Shown piece by piece: positions 22,163 to 37,324 of a DNA stretch of 64,000 bases (positions are counted from its first letter, which is position 1; each line of letters opens with the position of its first letter). The notes below the pieces were generated by a model that was not told where the DNA came from, searched no databases, and saw only the letters and a list, made by a program, of their open reading frames with translations. Origin of the DNA: Paramecium pentaurelia. Taxonomy: Eukaryota; Ciliophora; Oligohymenophorea; Peniculida; Parameciidae. A program made the translations under genes and the position numbers. The stretch lies in contig CAJJDO010000018.1 in NCBI GenBank assembly GCA_905183005.1, forward strand, positions 512,716 through 576,715, given 5' to 3'.

Positions 22163-24373
22163 ATGAAATAGGAGGCTCTGAGCAATTCAGTAGCTCAGAT
22201 AAGTGGAAATTCATAATAAACTTAAATACTTGATGAAATAGAAAAATATAATTGTTATTGGAAACAAGAAATCATTTTGAGTGATTGTGAAGAATAATTT
22301 GTTTAAATTGCATCTGATGATGAAAGAGATTGTGCTGCTATGATAAATTTTGGAAAAGCACTTAATATTCAATAAACTGATATTACATAAATAACAGAAA
22401 TCTTAAACTATCTAGATACTCCTTAATTAAAGATGACCTCTTTATAAAGTCCATAAAATGTTTTGAACTATTTTCTACCTAGTAGTTTTGTATCTACACT
22501 TACAGAAATGATTAATCACTATCTTTTGATGGTTTTATAAGAAGATCTTAAATAATAGTAATAATAAACTCAATAAATTTACCATAAGAAGAAATACAAA
22601 GAAGCTGAAATTTAATTTTATTTAGGTTTGCAAATTTTATTTGGAGTTTATAGATTTCCATCATTGGATGATTATTGGAATGCTGAATCTTGGTTGAAAG
22701 GGGGAGTTGAAGTTACTATGCCAATAGGTAGATTTAAGTTTGTAGATCTTCATATTTTTTCATACTTTGATGAGTTGCAAAGAGCAAAATTATAATTGGA
22801 AGTAAGAAAGTTCTCTAAGAAATTAAAAGCACTTTATAATCCTGATTAAGAATTAATAATTGTAGAATAGAATTAGAAAGCATATAAAACATATTATATA
22901 TTTGACTATGATAGTTCATAAATTATAGATTTATTAGTTGTTTGTAATAATATAAAAAATGAAGACAGAATAAATAGGGTGATGAGAATGCTTTATAAAT
23001 ATTCAAATCAAAATCATGTTACATACATAATGTTTGATCTGAGTTTAGAAAGAATAATTTAATTAGTGGATTAATCTATATATCCAGTTATTCGTTATTA
23101 AAATATCAATCATAATTTGATTTAAATGCTCTAGGATGGAGATTATGAATTAGATTAATTGTTCTTAATTAAATAAGGAACATAAGTTGATATATTCCCA
23201 TAAAGACGTTTAATATCGAATAGACATTATATGACTTCTTATGAAAAAATAAAAGAGTAATTGCAAGAACATATAATAAATCTTTAGTAATTTCGAAGTA
23301 ACTTTTATTAATCATCATAATTAAATAATACTGAAGGTTTTCATTAATTAAGAGTTGAATTTGAAGAATATTTCGAAATTATGATTCATAATACATTTTT
23401 ACTAATTCAACAAACATCACAATCTTAATTCAGACATGATTTAGCTAAAGTTTTACTAAATGAGAAGGGATAATAAATTGAAAGAGATCGTAATGAAGCC
23501 AAACGTAAACTAAATGTTACATACAAAGAAAATTATTCAAATACAGATCATTTGTCCTTTGGATTATAAAAATAGTATGCTGATCAATTTCATACTCCAA
23601 TACCTTAAAAATAAGAAGATACTTTTAAATATTGTTTAGTGTGTATGAAATTTGATGGTTTGACCAAACCATACTATAGATGTTAATTATGTGAAAAATT
23701 ATTAAATGTAAGTAAGATTTTCTTATGTCCTTTTCCTTGTTTTGAATTATTTCATAGGAATCCTAGTGATTTCATAGATTGTGATATGAAAATGTTAGAA
23801 CCTCTTGGAGATGGAATATATTTTAAAAATGAATCAACTATGCAACTAGTTAATAATGGATAAGAAGAAGATGCAAGTGGAAAAAAAAGAAAATATAATA
23901 AACCTCCACCTAGAACCTATTGGTCATTTAATAAAGAAATTTATAGATAAGCAAATATTAATGATGATTAAAATTTGAATGATATTTTAAATACTTTTAA
24001 AAAACCATAGGCACCTGCACCTTCACCTAGTTTGTTATAATCTATTGTTCCTTAAGAATAGTAATAATAGACATTAACTTTGGGACATAAAAAGGATATG
24101 AAAGATATTGATCATCTCTTAAATTAAGAAAAAGAGTAAAAAGATAAACTAATAAAGGAAATGCAAGAAAGAGACAAACAATTATAAGAGTAATATTTTT
24201 AACAGCAATATGAGAAATAATTATAAAAAGAATAAGAAACTAAAAAAAGCAAAAAGGCATAGAAGGAAAGTGAAAAGAAGAAATAATTAGAAGAATAACT
24301 TAAGAATGTTAGTCCTCTGGAAAAATTCATGGAACAAATAAATAAAAGAGCAAAAGTAGAGGATATTGAATGA
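22163..24373 (+). CDS. piggyBac transposase-derived protein (PiggyMac-like), catalytic aspartates incomplete
   Basis: A 736-residue, intronless protein. The core reads FYLGLQILFGVYRFPSLDDY and then GRFKFVDLHIFSYFDE, the hallmark N-terminal part of the piggyBac DDE domain. The block that carries the first catalytic Asp in piggyBac (I-D-E-Q) reads LIIVEQNQ here, with Val at residue 234. The second block keeps Asp (IMFDLSLERI, D292). I find no convincing third Asp. After about residue 490 a Cys-rich domain follows (CLVC, YRCQLC, CPFPCFELFH), as in the piggyBac C-terminus. The tail is a Gln/Glu/Lys coiled coil. In Paramecium, PiggyMac and its PiggyMac-like partners excise germline DNA in the developing macronucleus. 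This copy looks like a non-catalytic partner. Confidence 0.85.
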
Positions 24374-24459
24374 TAAATTAGATTTATTGGCAAATTATAT
24401 TATATATATAATTAGATTTAGTATTATTTAAGAAATACTGAATTTTGCATATAATATTA

Positions 24460-24780
24460 TCATCTATTGTAGAATAGACCTCCATAATTTCTAGAATATC
24501 CATTAGTAGTGCTTTTACTATGATAATCATTCAAAACATAATTGCTTTTTTTAAATCCTTATTACACAGCTACTGTAGGATCGTATTATTTCAATAAGCC
24601 TAATTCTTTTAATTTATAAACATTTTTTTCAAGTAGTTTATTGTTTATGATCAAATTTGCATCTTCTAAGATTGAATCCAATATATCTCCTTATTTTCTG
24701 TTTAAATAGCTTCTGCTAGATTGATTCTCAACAATTAAGGTTTCCTTTAACTTCTTGATTGCAGGGTTTGAATTGGCCAT
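24460..24780 (-). CDS. Small protein, uncharacterised
   Basis: A 106-residue intronless frame starting MANSNPAIKKLKETLIVENQ. It is helical and charged in the first two-thirds (QGDILDSILEDANLIINNKL, KELGLLKQYDPTVAV) and ends in a Ser/Tyr/Gly-rich tail (STTNGYSRNYGGLFYNR). Codon composition is protein-like throughout. It starts 78 bases after the stop of the ion-channel gene on the same strand. I do not recognise a family. Confidence 0.65.
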
Positions 24781-24858
24781 AGAACAAGATCTTCGATTAT
24801 TTATTTATAAATAAGGCAGTTTCTCTTAGGAAGATTGCATTAAATTAATTATTCAAAA

Positions 24859-27510
24859 TCATTTCACTTAGACAGGTTTAAAATATAATGCAGTTGCCCT
24901 CTTTTTTTTCTTATGATGTTCTGCCTCTTTCTATGGACTTACAAGTTGATTATCTCTTAGGATATACTGACGATATTTCCTTAAATATTATTATTTTTAA
25001 TTATTACTTTATAAATTCGTAAGGAAACGTTAGGAAAAGACTTAATTACTTCCACTATTCAAAGAATTTTAAGTTAATTTTTGTTGTTTTAAATAACCAA
25101 GCAGAATTAAATTGTGGATAATAATACTTGAAATTTTTAATGCAATCTATTTCTAAATTAGCCCTTTAATTCAATTTTAATTTTAAGTCTTCTAACAGTA
25201 CTTTATCACTTTCTCTTAATCCATCATCATCAAATTCTCTAAGAGTATGTAATTCTAAAACTTAATTAATCTAGTTTGGAGGATGTAATTTTTATCTTAT
25301 TTATTTTATATTTAAGGCTTATCTATTAGAAAACTATCTTCTTGTTACACTTTACATTTATTAAAAGTAATTTTAATGAGAAGCTTTCCATGATTCTTTC
25401 AATTCAAATTCAGAAGAATCTGATGATTCTATTGTTGGAATAGTTAATTAAATCTTATCCAAATTATCATTTTATTTAAGTTCTTTAAAAATGGCTCTTC
25501 TTTTTCTTTCAAATTTTCTTTTATAAGATGATCTATTTTATAATAAAGGATATTAATGTTTTTTAATTACTGAATCTTTGTCTGGATTGAATGTAAGTAA
25601 AGGGCATTATTGAATAGTATGTTAAAGACTTTTACATGAGTAACAATCCATACCAAAATATGATTTATCAAATATAAGTTACTCTTTCAATTGACAATAT
25701 TATTCATGATCTTCTGAATATTATGAAAGAACTTTCATAAAGTCTTTTTTTGTAATGAATACTAATTTACTAAAAGCAACAGATGTGTATCTTAAGGATG
25801 GAATATCATCAAGCATAAATTCTCTTAATCCAAAATTATCCCCTGCTTAGAGTGTGGCTAATCTCAATCTATTATTTCTAAAATATGTTCCAATAGATCC
25901 TCTTTCTATGAAGAATAAACAAGGTTAATCAAAAGGAACTGTTTTACAAGGTGTAAGTGTCATTGATTAAACATGTTTCAAACATTCAGCTTTAAATTCA
26001 TGAGAAAAATAATCATTAAATAATTTACAACCTTTGACTATAATTGAATTAGCTTCAAAGATTAGATTTTCTTAAAGGTCTTAAGATAATTAACCTATTA
26101 TATCCTTTACTTCTAAATTTTCTTCTAGTTTTTATTCTTTCCAATAAAATGTTAAATATTCTCTTATTTCATATTTGAGTTAATTAGAAATATTCACACT
26201 CTTCATATAAGTATTAATAGCTCTCATTTTACGAATATGATCCTCACTTTTCTCATTCAATTTAGAATATACATTCCAAATAGCTGATACTGTATATGAT
26301 AATTGTAAAGTTGAACAAACCATAAATCCTATTGTCACTAATCTTTCATATACATCTAATAAGATATTTGAAGTAGATTACTTTTTGGAACAACATCTCC
26401 ATACCCTACAGTAAACATTGTAACAGACGAAAAATAAAAGGCTGCAATATATTGATCAGTATAGGTGGCATCTGATAATCCATTTGCTTTTATCCATGAA
26501 TCTTCAGCAATATCTTAAATTCCAACAAAATACCAAATACAACTAAATAAATGTTCCAGTAAGAATAGAAACATCACTAATTTAATCTATAATAATTTAA
26601 TATTTTACTAGATCTATTAGTAATGAAGTAGATTCTGAATAATCTTAGCTGTTTTATAATCTTTAAAAGACTCGAATTATATTTTATAATTAGATAATAA
26701 TTCCTAAGATACTGATCACACTTCTAACATAGTTATACTCTCTTAGTGACTAGTGTTTATAATCAATATAACTATTTTGTTCACCAATTTCTTAAGCAAG
26801 AACTAAAACTAATGTAATAACACAAAAAATATCATAAATAAAACCATTCCTTATATAATTTCGAGCTACTTTATAATGGTTCGTTATTAAATATCCTTTC
26901 TCATAAAAAGATGTTATGAAGTTAAGTAAAATATCAAAGATTAATAAAGCAGTGGATACTTGCAATGTCCATAAAAGTTAATTGTAAAGTAGTTTGTTAT
27001 TGAATGCTGTTTCATAAGGAATAGCAAACAAAAGGTAAAACCTAATAAAAGCTAGAAATATATCCCATATTAATTTGAATTCATTGTTTGGATTGATTAT
27101 TGGAATAAGCTTTATTGATTTAGTTATTTTCTATGCAATTTTTGACTTCTTTATTTCTCTCCATTTTCTGGTCAATTTTCTTTTCAATCTGGCAAATTTA
27201 GATTTGTTTACTTTTCCCCATACTTATCCAGTTTTCTATGACACTTTTCAAAATAATCAATATATATTTTACTAATAACATTCTTTTCGAGAAACATCTT
27301 TTATGATGTGATAATGTATTGGAGCTAGTTATTAGTATCTTTTCTTGTTTTGAATAGCTTTGTTCTTCATTCTAAATCCATAAAACTTGGCTCTCATTGA
27401 TTAAAAAGCACTATGAATTTTACAAAGTTCTCTTACTTTCCATTAGTATTGAGTTATTTAGTTAGTAATAGTTTATCTTCAATCTTATAAGCCTCACTTT
27501 AATCTAACAT
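24859..27510 (-). CDS. Cyclic-nucleotide-gated/EAG-type K+ channel
   Basis: An 837-residue protein from five introns (26, 36, 22, 26 and 28 nt). IINPNNEFKLIWDIFLAFIR opens S1, followed by S2-S5. The pore helix and filter are FYFSSVTMFTVGYGDVVPK, the K+-selective signature. A C-linker (LKYEIREYLTFYW) and a cyclic-nucleotide-binding fold follow (LTPCKTVPFDQPCLFFIERG, TLQAGDNFGLREFML). The S4 region (IIRVFQRLQNSQDYS) has few positive charges, so voltage sensing may be weak. Ciliates hold many channels of this class in the plasma membrane and cilia, where they shape membrane potential and swimming behaviour. The tail is basic. The stop is 78 bases upstream of the next gene, and the start is 60 bases from the preceding stop. 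Confidence 0.92.
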
Positions 27511-27569
27511 GTTGGTAGCAGTTAATATAATATTATAAAAATTGAAAAGAATCAATAATGTATGTTAAT

Positions 27570-31072
<3,503 letters not shown>

Positions 31073-31144
31073 TCTATTAATCAACTAAAAAGAATGTTTA
31101 TTATTCATAAAATAGGCGTAGTCCACATAAAAAGTTCTCCTCAT

Positions 31145-31471
31145 TTAACGAGTAAATAGCTTAGATTAAAAAAATTATAAACATTATTATTATATAAATA
31201 ATAAAATAGAACTAAGGAATTCCACTTTAATAAGTTTTATTATGTATAGTATATCATAAATAATCATCTATTTTTAAAGTATAACTTTTTGATTTTAAAC
31301 TTTAATTAAGATGATTTATAATCTGAGGTATTTTGAGAATGTATCACTCAATAATTTATTATGAATTGATAATAAATTCAAGCTATTGTCTTAATAATTA
31401 ATAAGATTCTTATAATTATAAAGATCTAAGGTTCATAATAATTCTTTTGATATTAACTAATTTATTTATAT
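31145..31471. other. Intergenic between divergent genes
   Basis: About 330 AT-rich bases with no coding signal. Presumably holds the promoters of the crystallin-like gene and of the plus-strand gene at 31472. Confidence 0.6.
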
Positions 31472-33079
31472 ATGAATTAATTCAAGAATAGTAAATTAAA
31501 TACTTTAGGATATGTCAGAAATTATCACTCTGATTTTGGTTCATCTAATATAATCAATCATACACTATATCATAAATATGCATCTTCTCAAAATTATTAC
31601 TTCACAAAAGAAATTAATGATATTTTAAGTAAAAACCGAACTTCAGCAACAATTAAGTTTTATGTAACCAATTCATGAATAATTCAGGATGATATGTAAT
31701 ATTTAGAGAATGATGAATGTATGTCGAGAGTTTATTATTTTGATGATTACTATTCTAAAATTTAATTGCTGGTTGAGTTTTATAAATATCATCATGATTT
31801 GCCTAGATTTACTGTAGATGAAGAAATCATATAAATTTTGAATTTGTATTATGATAAAAAGAGGAAATTGGAGTACTATAAAATATAGAGATAAATAGAA
31901 TATGAAAATTTAAAGAATCCTGATCAACCATAAAAAGGAATAGTTGGAGATAAACCTATTGAATCATAAAGTACTCCACAATCTGAAATTAATGGAGATT
32001 CTACTATAAACAATAATATAGAAAATATTCTGTAAGATGTTATTACCTAGTAGAAAAGCTAAAATTAAATTTCTCAATAAGATATAAGTTAAATTACAAA
32101 ATTTTAGGATGACTAAAAGGGTGAAATTCAATAAATGCTTGATATTTTTAATTAGGGAAACTAAAAGAATACATAAAAATATTCATTTTAGAAAAATATT
32201 AGTCCATCTTTAAGTTAACATCATAAATTAAATGAATAGATAATACCACATTCCAATCATAAATAATACACTTAATAACATTAAAATTTTAGAATACCTT
32301 AAACAACAACAAGATATCCATCTTCTTCTTTAAGTAGAAATTTGAAAACATCTTCCCATGAAAAAAAACTTGATAATAATTTTACTCATTTATTTAATAA
32401 GTGTCCCTAAAGAAAAAGAATAAAAATAGAAAATAAAAATGAAATTAAGAAAGATTTTAAGAAATCAGTCCCAGATATTAAATCTTTAGGAATAAGAATC
32501 TTAGCTTGTATGAATTAAATAGAAAAATATAAAATGAATACAAAATGTGTATCTTCACTAGATAATAAAGAATTACAAAAGATTTTATTTTCAGTTCATT
32601 AACCTGCATTCTCATCAAATATTAAACTATATAAAGGTTCATCAACTCAATCTATTAAAATATCTCAATAAATTAATACATAAGATGATTAAATAATTAA
32701 TTAAAGCCCAATTAATTTTCATACTACTTAAACTCCAAGAACAAACTAGGATGGTTCTAACTTTTTCAAAAAATAATTCTTAGAGTAAAAATAAAAGGAT
32801 AATGCAAAGGTTTTAAGAAGACTTATGGTATATAAGAAGGATAATCTTATCAAAACTCAAAAAGATTTACGCTAAATCCCAAAACTTAATCTTAATAGAG
32901 TTAATAACTTGAATACTAATTCATGTTGTAATACTCTTAGAATAAATGGATTCAATCAAAATATTGCTAACTAATTAACACCAAAATCTTTCACTTTTAG
33001 ATCTAGAATCAATAATATAATAAGTTAGTAAATAAAAACAATGTAAAATAATTACAAAAAAAACTCAATTAAACAATGA
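31472..33079 (+). CDS. Gln/Asn/Ser-rich protein with conserved-looking N-terminal domain, uncharacterised
   Basis: A 527-residue protein with one 24-nt intron. The first 140 residues look globular: LGYVRNYHSDFGSSNIINHT, EINDILSKNRTSATIKFYDD, CMSRVYYFDDYYSKIQLLVE and FYKYHHDLPRF. A short charged helix follows (DKKRKLEYYKIQRQ). The remainder is low-complexity, rich in Gln, Ser, Asn and Thr, with many possible phosphorylation sites. No membrane segment or catalytic motif is seen, and I do not recognise the N-terminal domain. Homologous regulatory proteins in Paramecium often share this plan, but no role can be assigned. Confidence 0.75.
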
Positions 33080-33292
33080 TAATTTAAAATGTGTTATAAA
33101 CAAATTAAATTTTGAAGGAATTAATAAAAATTATCATATATATATTCATTATAAAATTAAAATATTTTTTTAAAGTCATATAAAAATAATAAATTATTTT
33201 ATTAATAGATTATAGAATTAAGAATCAAATTGATCTAAATTTCCTAAGTTATCCTAATAAAACTAATTTTATTATTAAATAATGATGAGATT

Positions 33293-33954
33293 ATGATAAT
33301 ATTTGAGGATTAATAACCTAAACAATTCATTAAAGTTATTTACGGTTAAAAAACTCCAAATATATATAGAGCATAAAATCATTATAATTAAAAATAAAGG
33401 GATAGATTCAATCTATTTATCAATTCCTAATCCTCATTTGCCAAGACAAACATTGTTTAGTTTCTTAAAATTACAAAAAATATAAATCATTTATAAAATT
33501 CAAATTTAGATATTCCAAAAACTTTATTATATTTTAATAACATAATTTATTAAATCTAGTCCAATCTTCAATTAAATTTAACTCACATAGGTGAAGATTA
33601 AAATTCTGATTTTATTTAGTTTATTACATTTTAGTTTATTTTTATGTAAAAATAAAAAGAATTCCTAAAAAACTTATATGGATATCTTGTAAAAATTTTT
33701 TATTTTAAACAATAAATCTTAAATTTTTAGAATCAGATTATTTTGAGGAATAAGAGGAGACTTTTAATAAAAATCGCAAAACGTATAATCAATATAAGAA
33801 ATTGTAAACTAACAAAATTTAAGGTATATAATCAAAAATTAAAGAAAATGAGATTTTGAGAAAAAAAAAGGTAAAATAAAGTAAAATTATTTATATTATG
33901 CGTTTTCAGTATAATCCATAACTTAATAAATAGTTAATTTTAATGTATATTTGA
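33293..33954 (+). CDS. Uncharacterised protein
   Basis: A 211-residue model with one 26-nt intron near 33640. The sequence has normal protein composition: MIIFEDQQPKQFIKVIYGQK, RDRFNLFINSQSSFAKTNIV and DIPKTLLYFNNIIYQI in the first exon, then a charged C-terminal helix (SDYFEEQEETFNKNRKTY, KIKENEILRKKK). No domain is recognised. It lies between two plus-strand genes with gaps of about 210 and 230 bases. Exon junctions are supported only by frame and composition. Confidence 0.55.
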
Positions 33955-34187
33955 TTTAATAAAGCATATTTAGTCTTTAACTTATACTTAGTTTATTATA
34001 TATTATTTAAATGAGCAATTTAAAATCTAACATGATTTAGAATACTTATGAAGGTATACTTTTTATAAATTTGATTAGGAATTAATTTTAATATAATTTA
34101 TTACGTATTTATCAAACCAGTAGATTGATACCCTTATATTCATTATGATTTCTAATCTTTTTATAATATAAATTTTAAGATATTAAT

Positions 34188-35703
34188 ATGGGTTCATGTT
34201 CTTCACAATAGATGAAATAATCAATGAAAGCTAAGATTTAAGAAGCTAAACAAAAATAATCATAAACAACTACTCCTAATAGGCAAACAACTAATTAAAA
34301 TGGTATGAGATCACATTCTAGACACAATACATACACAGCATTTTAATCTAATAGTGATTTGAGTCAGCCAGGATAAAGTTTGAAAAACTTAAATTTCTTT
34401 CTGATATATAGAAATACAAATTTTTCTTCTTTTTACAGCTTACTCAAGAAAGAGGATAAAGAATTCCCTTTTACAACAATTTAACACAATAATGCTGGAA
34501 CTGTAAGAATAATAAAGAGCTATAAAACTTCTGATTCTAAATACATAGCTTAACTACTCAAATATTAACTTGTATTTTTTATATATATCTTAGCATCATC
34601 CTAATTTGATCTAATAATTTGAAATATATGAGGAATAATAAAAATATCATGTGGCTGAAGAGAATAACAATAAAATAGTAGTGTTGAATTAAAAAACATA
34701 TAATAATGAAAAAGAAATAGCTTTTATTTTCAATTAAATAGTTGAGGTTATTGAATATTTACATCATTAAAAATTAACTCATGGACATCTGACTTTGGAA
34801 TGTTTTGCTCTGTTTGGTGATAAATATATAAAGTTATATGATTTATTCCATTTGTTTATGAAGAAAAAGCCAACTCTAGAAGAAACACACTATTTACCAC
34901 CAGAATATTTTGATAATCAAGAATATTCTGAAGAAAGAGATATTTGGTCTTTGGGAATAATTCTATATAATTTACTTTATCATTGTTCTCCATATGAATC
35001 TAACACAGCAAGTTTACTTAAATTAGATATATAAGCATCAAATATTTCATATTAAGATAAAATATCAGATGAGGCTATATCTATATTATAATAAATATTA
35101 GAAAAAAATCCAAAAAAAAGAATTAAAATAAGTGAAATTACAAAACATCCTTGGTTTAAAAAATAATAAGTTTTTTTAGAGGATGATCATATTAGAGAGA
35201 CTTTGGAAAGATTAAGATAATCAAAAAAACTTAATATTTTATAAGTTTACTTGCTTAAATTCATTATTAATAATTATCCACCTGATAAATTAAGAGAAAT
35301 ATATTCTGTATTTAGATCACTTGATTTAGATAATGATGGATTTTTCAGTATTTCAGAGCTTATTACATCCTATTCTAATTATGTTGAAGATTCTGAAAAG
35401 ACTAAAACTATATGCACTAATATTTTTTAAAAGGTAGATATGGATAAGGATAAAAAAATTACTTTTGAAGAATTTATTTTGTATGCTTTTGATAGAAAAG
35501 AATTAATTGAAGAAGAAGTGATTGACACAAGTTTCAAATTATTAAAAAATAAAAAGAATTTTATTACTGCTGAAACATTAGCTACTTAATATACTTTAGA
35601 TAAAGAATACTTTACAGAAATAATGACAGAAAATTTGAAAAAAGATTATGTATTATTTATCTTATAATTTAGATCACATTTTAAAACTTTAAGGATCTAA
35701 TGA
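34188..35703 (+). CDS. CDPK-like pseudokinase with EF-hands and lipid-anchor N-terminus
   Basis: A 497-residue protein with one 22-nt intron. It starts MGSCSS, a good N-myristoylation site with an adjacent Cys for palmitoylation. The kinase-like domain keeps the C-lobe (THYLPPEYF, RDIWSLGIILYNLLY, HPWFKK). The catalytic loop, however, reads HGHLTLE at residues 191-197 instead of HRD..., and the metal-binding DFG is replaced by YDL at 210-212. Phosphotransfer is therefore unlikely. Two clear EF-hand loops follow (DLDNDGFFSISE from residue 372, DMDKDKKITFEE from residue 410), with weaker sequence after them. It probably acts as a calcium-responsive membrane-associated scaffold or regulator; that part is inference. 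Confidence 0.88.
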
Positions 35704-35859
35704 ATAAAACAGTTTGATAGTAGAATTATGATTGAATAATATTTATGACTAAATTAAATAACCAATAATTTAATTCTCTTTAATTCTTTAAATTATATAT
35801 AAAGAAAAATTAAAAAAAGTACATTTATAGTTACTTAGATGATATAAATAATAATAAAG

Positions 35860-37068
35860 TCAATCTAAGCAAATCATCCAGAGTGTTTTTAATAATTAAT
35901 CTGCTGTTTTCCTTTTATCTACATCTCTTTCTAAACAACTTAACAACACCTCTTCAATCTCTTCATCAGATGATTAGATATGCAGATCTTATTTTTTTAT
36001 TTTCATTTATAATTCTTTTTCTGTATGACCACTAAAAGGAAACTTATTAAACAATAAAGCGTAGAGTACAACTCCACAACTCCAAATATCTGTCAATTCG
36101 TTGTATCTTGGATTTGGAGGAAGCATTTCTGGACTCATGTAAGAAGGAGTTCCATATGTTGTATTAATATAACCATCTATTTCTGTAGCAAAACCAAAAT
36201 CAATTAGTTTGATCTCTCTTTATAGTTATATTTAATTTACTTTTAAGCATTGATTAAAATATTATCCAATTTGATATCTCTATGAATTATTTTTTTATTA
36301 TGTAAATAACTAATAGCCTTTAATAGTTAAAAGAAAATTAATTGAATATCAAATTCTGATAAATTTTTAACCTTTTTCAATGATTGATCACCTCCATATT
36401 CCATTATTAAATTAATCTAGCATATATTCAAAATATACATTGTTATTAGACTCGACTACTTTAATTAGACGGATTATATTCTTATGATTACATTATCGAA
36501 TAATTTGAATTTCTTTGGCCACTGCTCTAGCACGTTAAGGATCATATAATCTTTCTTTAGAATAAACCTTTATTGCTACAATCTAACCATGGACTTTGTG
36601 TACTCCTTTTCTGACAATTGCATAAGAACCTTAACCAATCACTTCTTAAATTTCATATTCATCTAATGTAGCTCTTTTCTTTTAAGGTTTTTATTCAATT
36701 AATGGTGTTTCCTTTATTTCTAATTTTTCACTAGTTAGTTTCTTTATCATCTAAGGTGCATTTGAATTTGATCTAATTTAAACTACTGATTTAACAGGTT
36801 CTATTCTTTATTTCTTTGTAATTTTATTTTCTTCTCTATTTTATCTTGGAGAAGTAGGAGCTGGTTTTGGTTTTAATAACAAATTTGATAAAACAGGCAG
36901 TCTTGGTTTCATATGTACTTTTTTTTAGCGAATTTCAGTATTTTCAGTTTGATCCTCTTAGATTATTTTATTATCTAAGCTTGTTTATTTAATTTTAGCA
37001 TCTGGTCTTTTCAAAATTTCAGGAAGGGTTGTAAATTTAGGATAAGAATCATTAGTAAGTTGCCACAT
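35860..37068 (-). CDS. Ser/Thr protein kinase, CAMK-like, active-site residues intact
   Basis: A 387-residue protein with introns of 22 and 23 nt. A basic Lys/Pro/Gln-rich extension of about 130 residues precedes the kinase domain. The domain contains the Gly loop IGQGSYAIVRKG, the ATP-anchoring Lys in VAIKVYSK, the catalytic loop IIHRDIKLDNIL, LIDFGFAT, TYGTPSYMSPEM and DIWSCGVVLYALL. All catalytic residues are present, in contrast to the upstream pseudokinase whose stop is about 160 bases away (convergent pair). The protein ends soon after the kinase domain, with no EF-hand or other C-terminal module. The substrate is unknown. Confidence 0.92.
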
Positions 37069-37324
37069 TATAAATTTAATATAATATAATAATTATTATC
37101 ATTCAATATCTAAAATTATTCAAGATGTTTGAAATGAATATTTAAATAAAGAATTATAAAATTTGATTGATAAAATGTGTATTTTCTTAATTTATTTTTA
37201 GTAAAATTAATCAAATACTTAAGATAAGTATAATAATTTTATTGTCAGAGAATCTGTAAAATAGAGAGTAATAATAATGATTATAAATTTAAATTATATA
37301 AATATGAAATTTGTGAATAAGAAA

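Noticed and set aside
33689..33730. A 42-nt intron in the gene at 33293
   Set aside because: The sequence is a multiple of three without TGA and reads as normal protein, so an exon is simpler.
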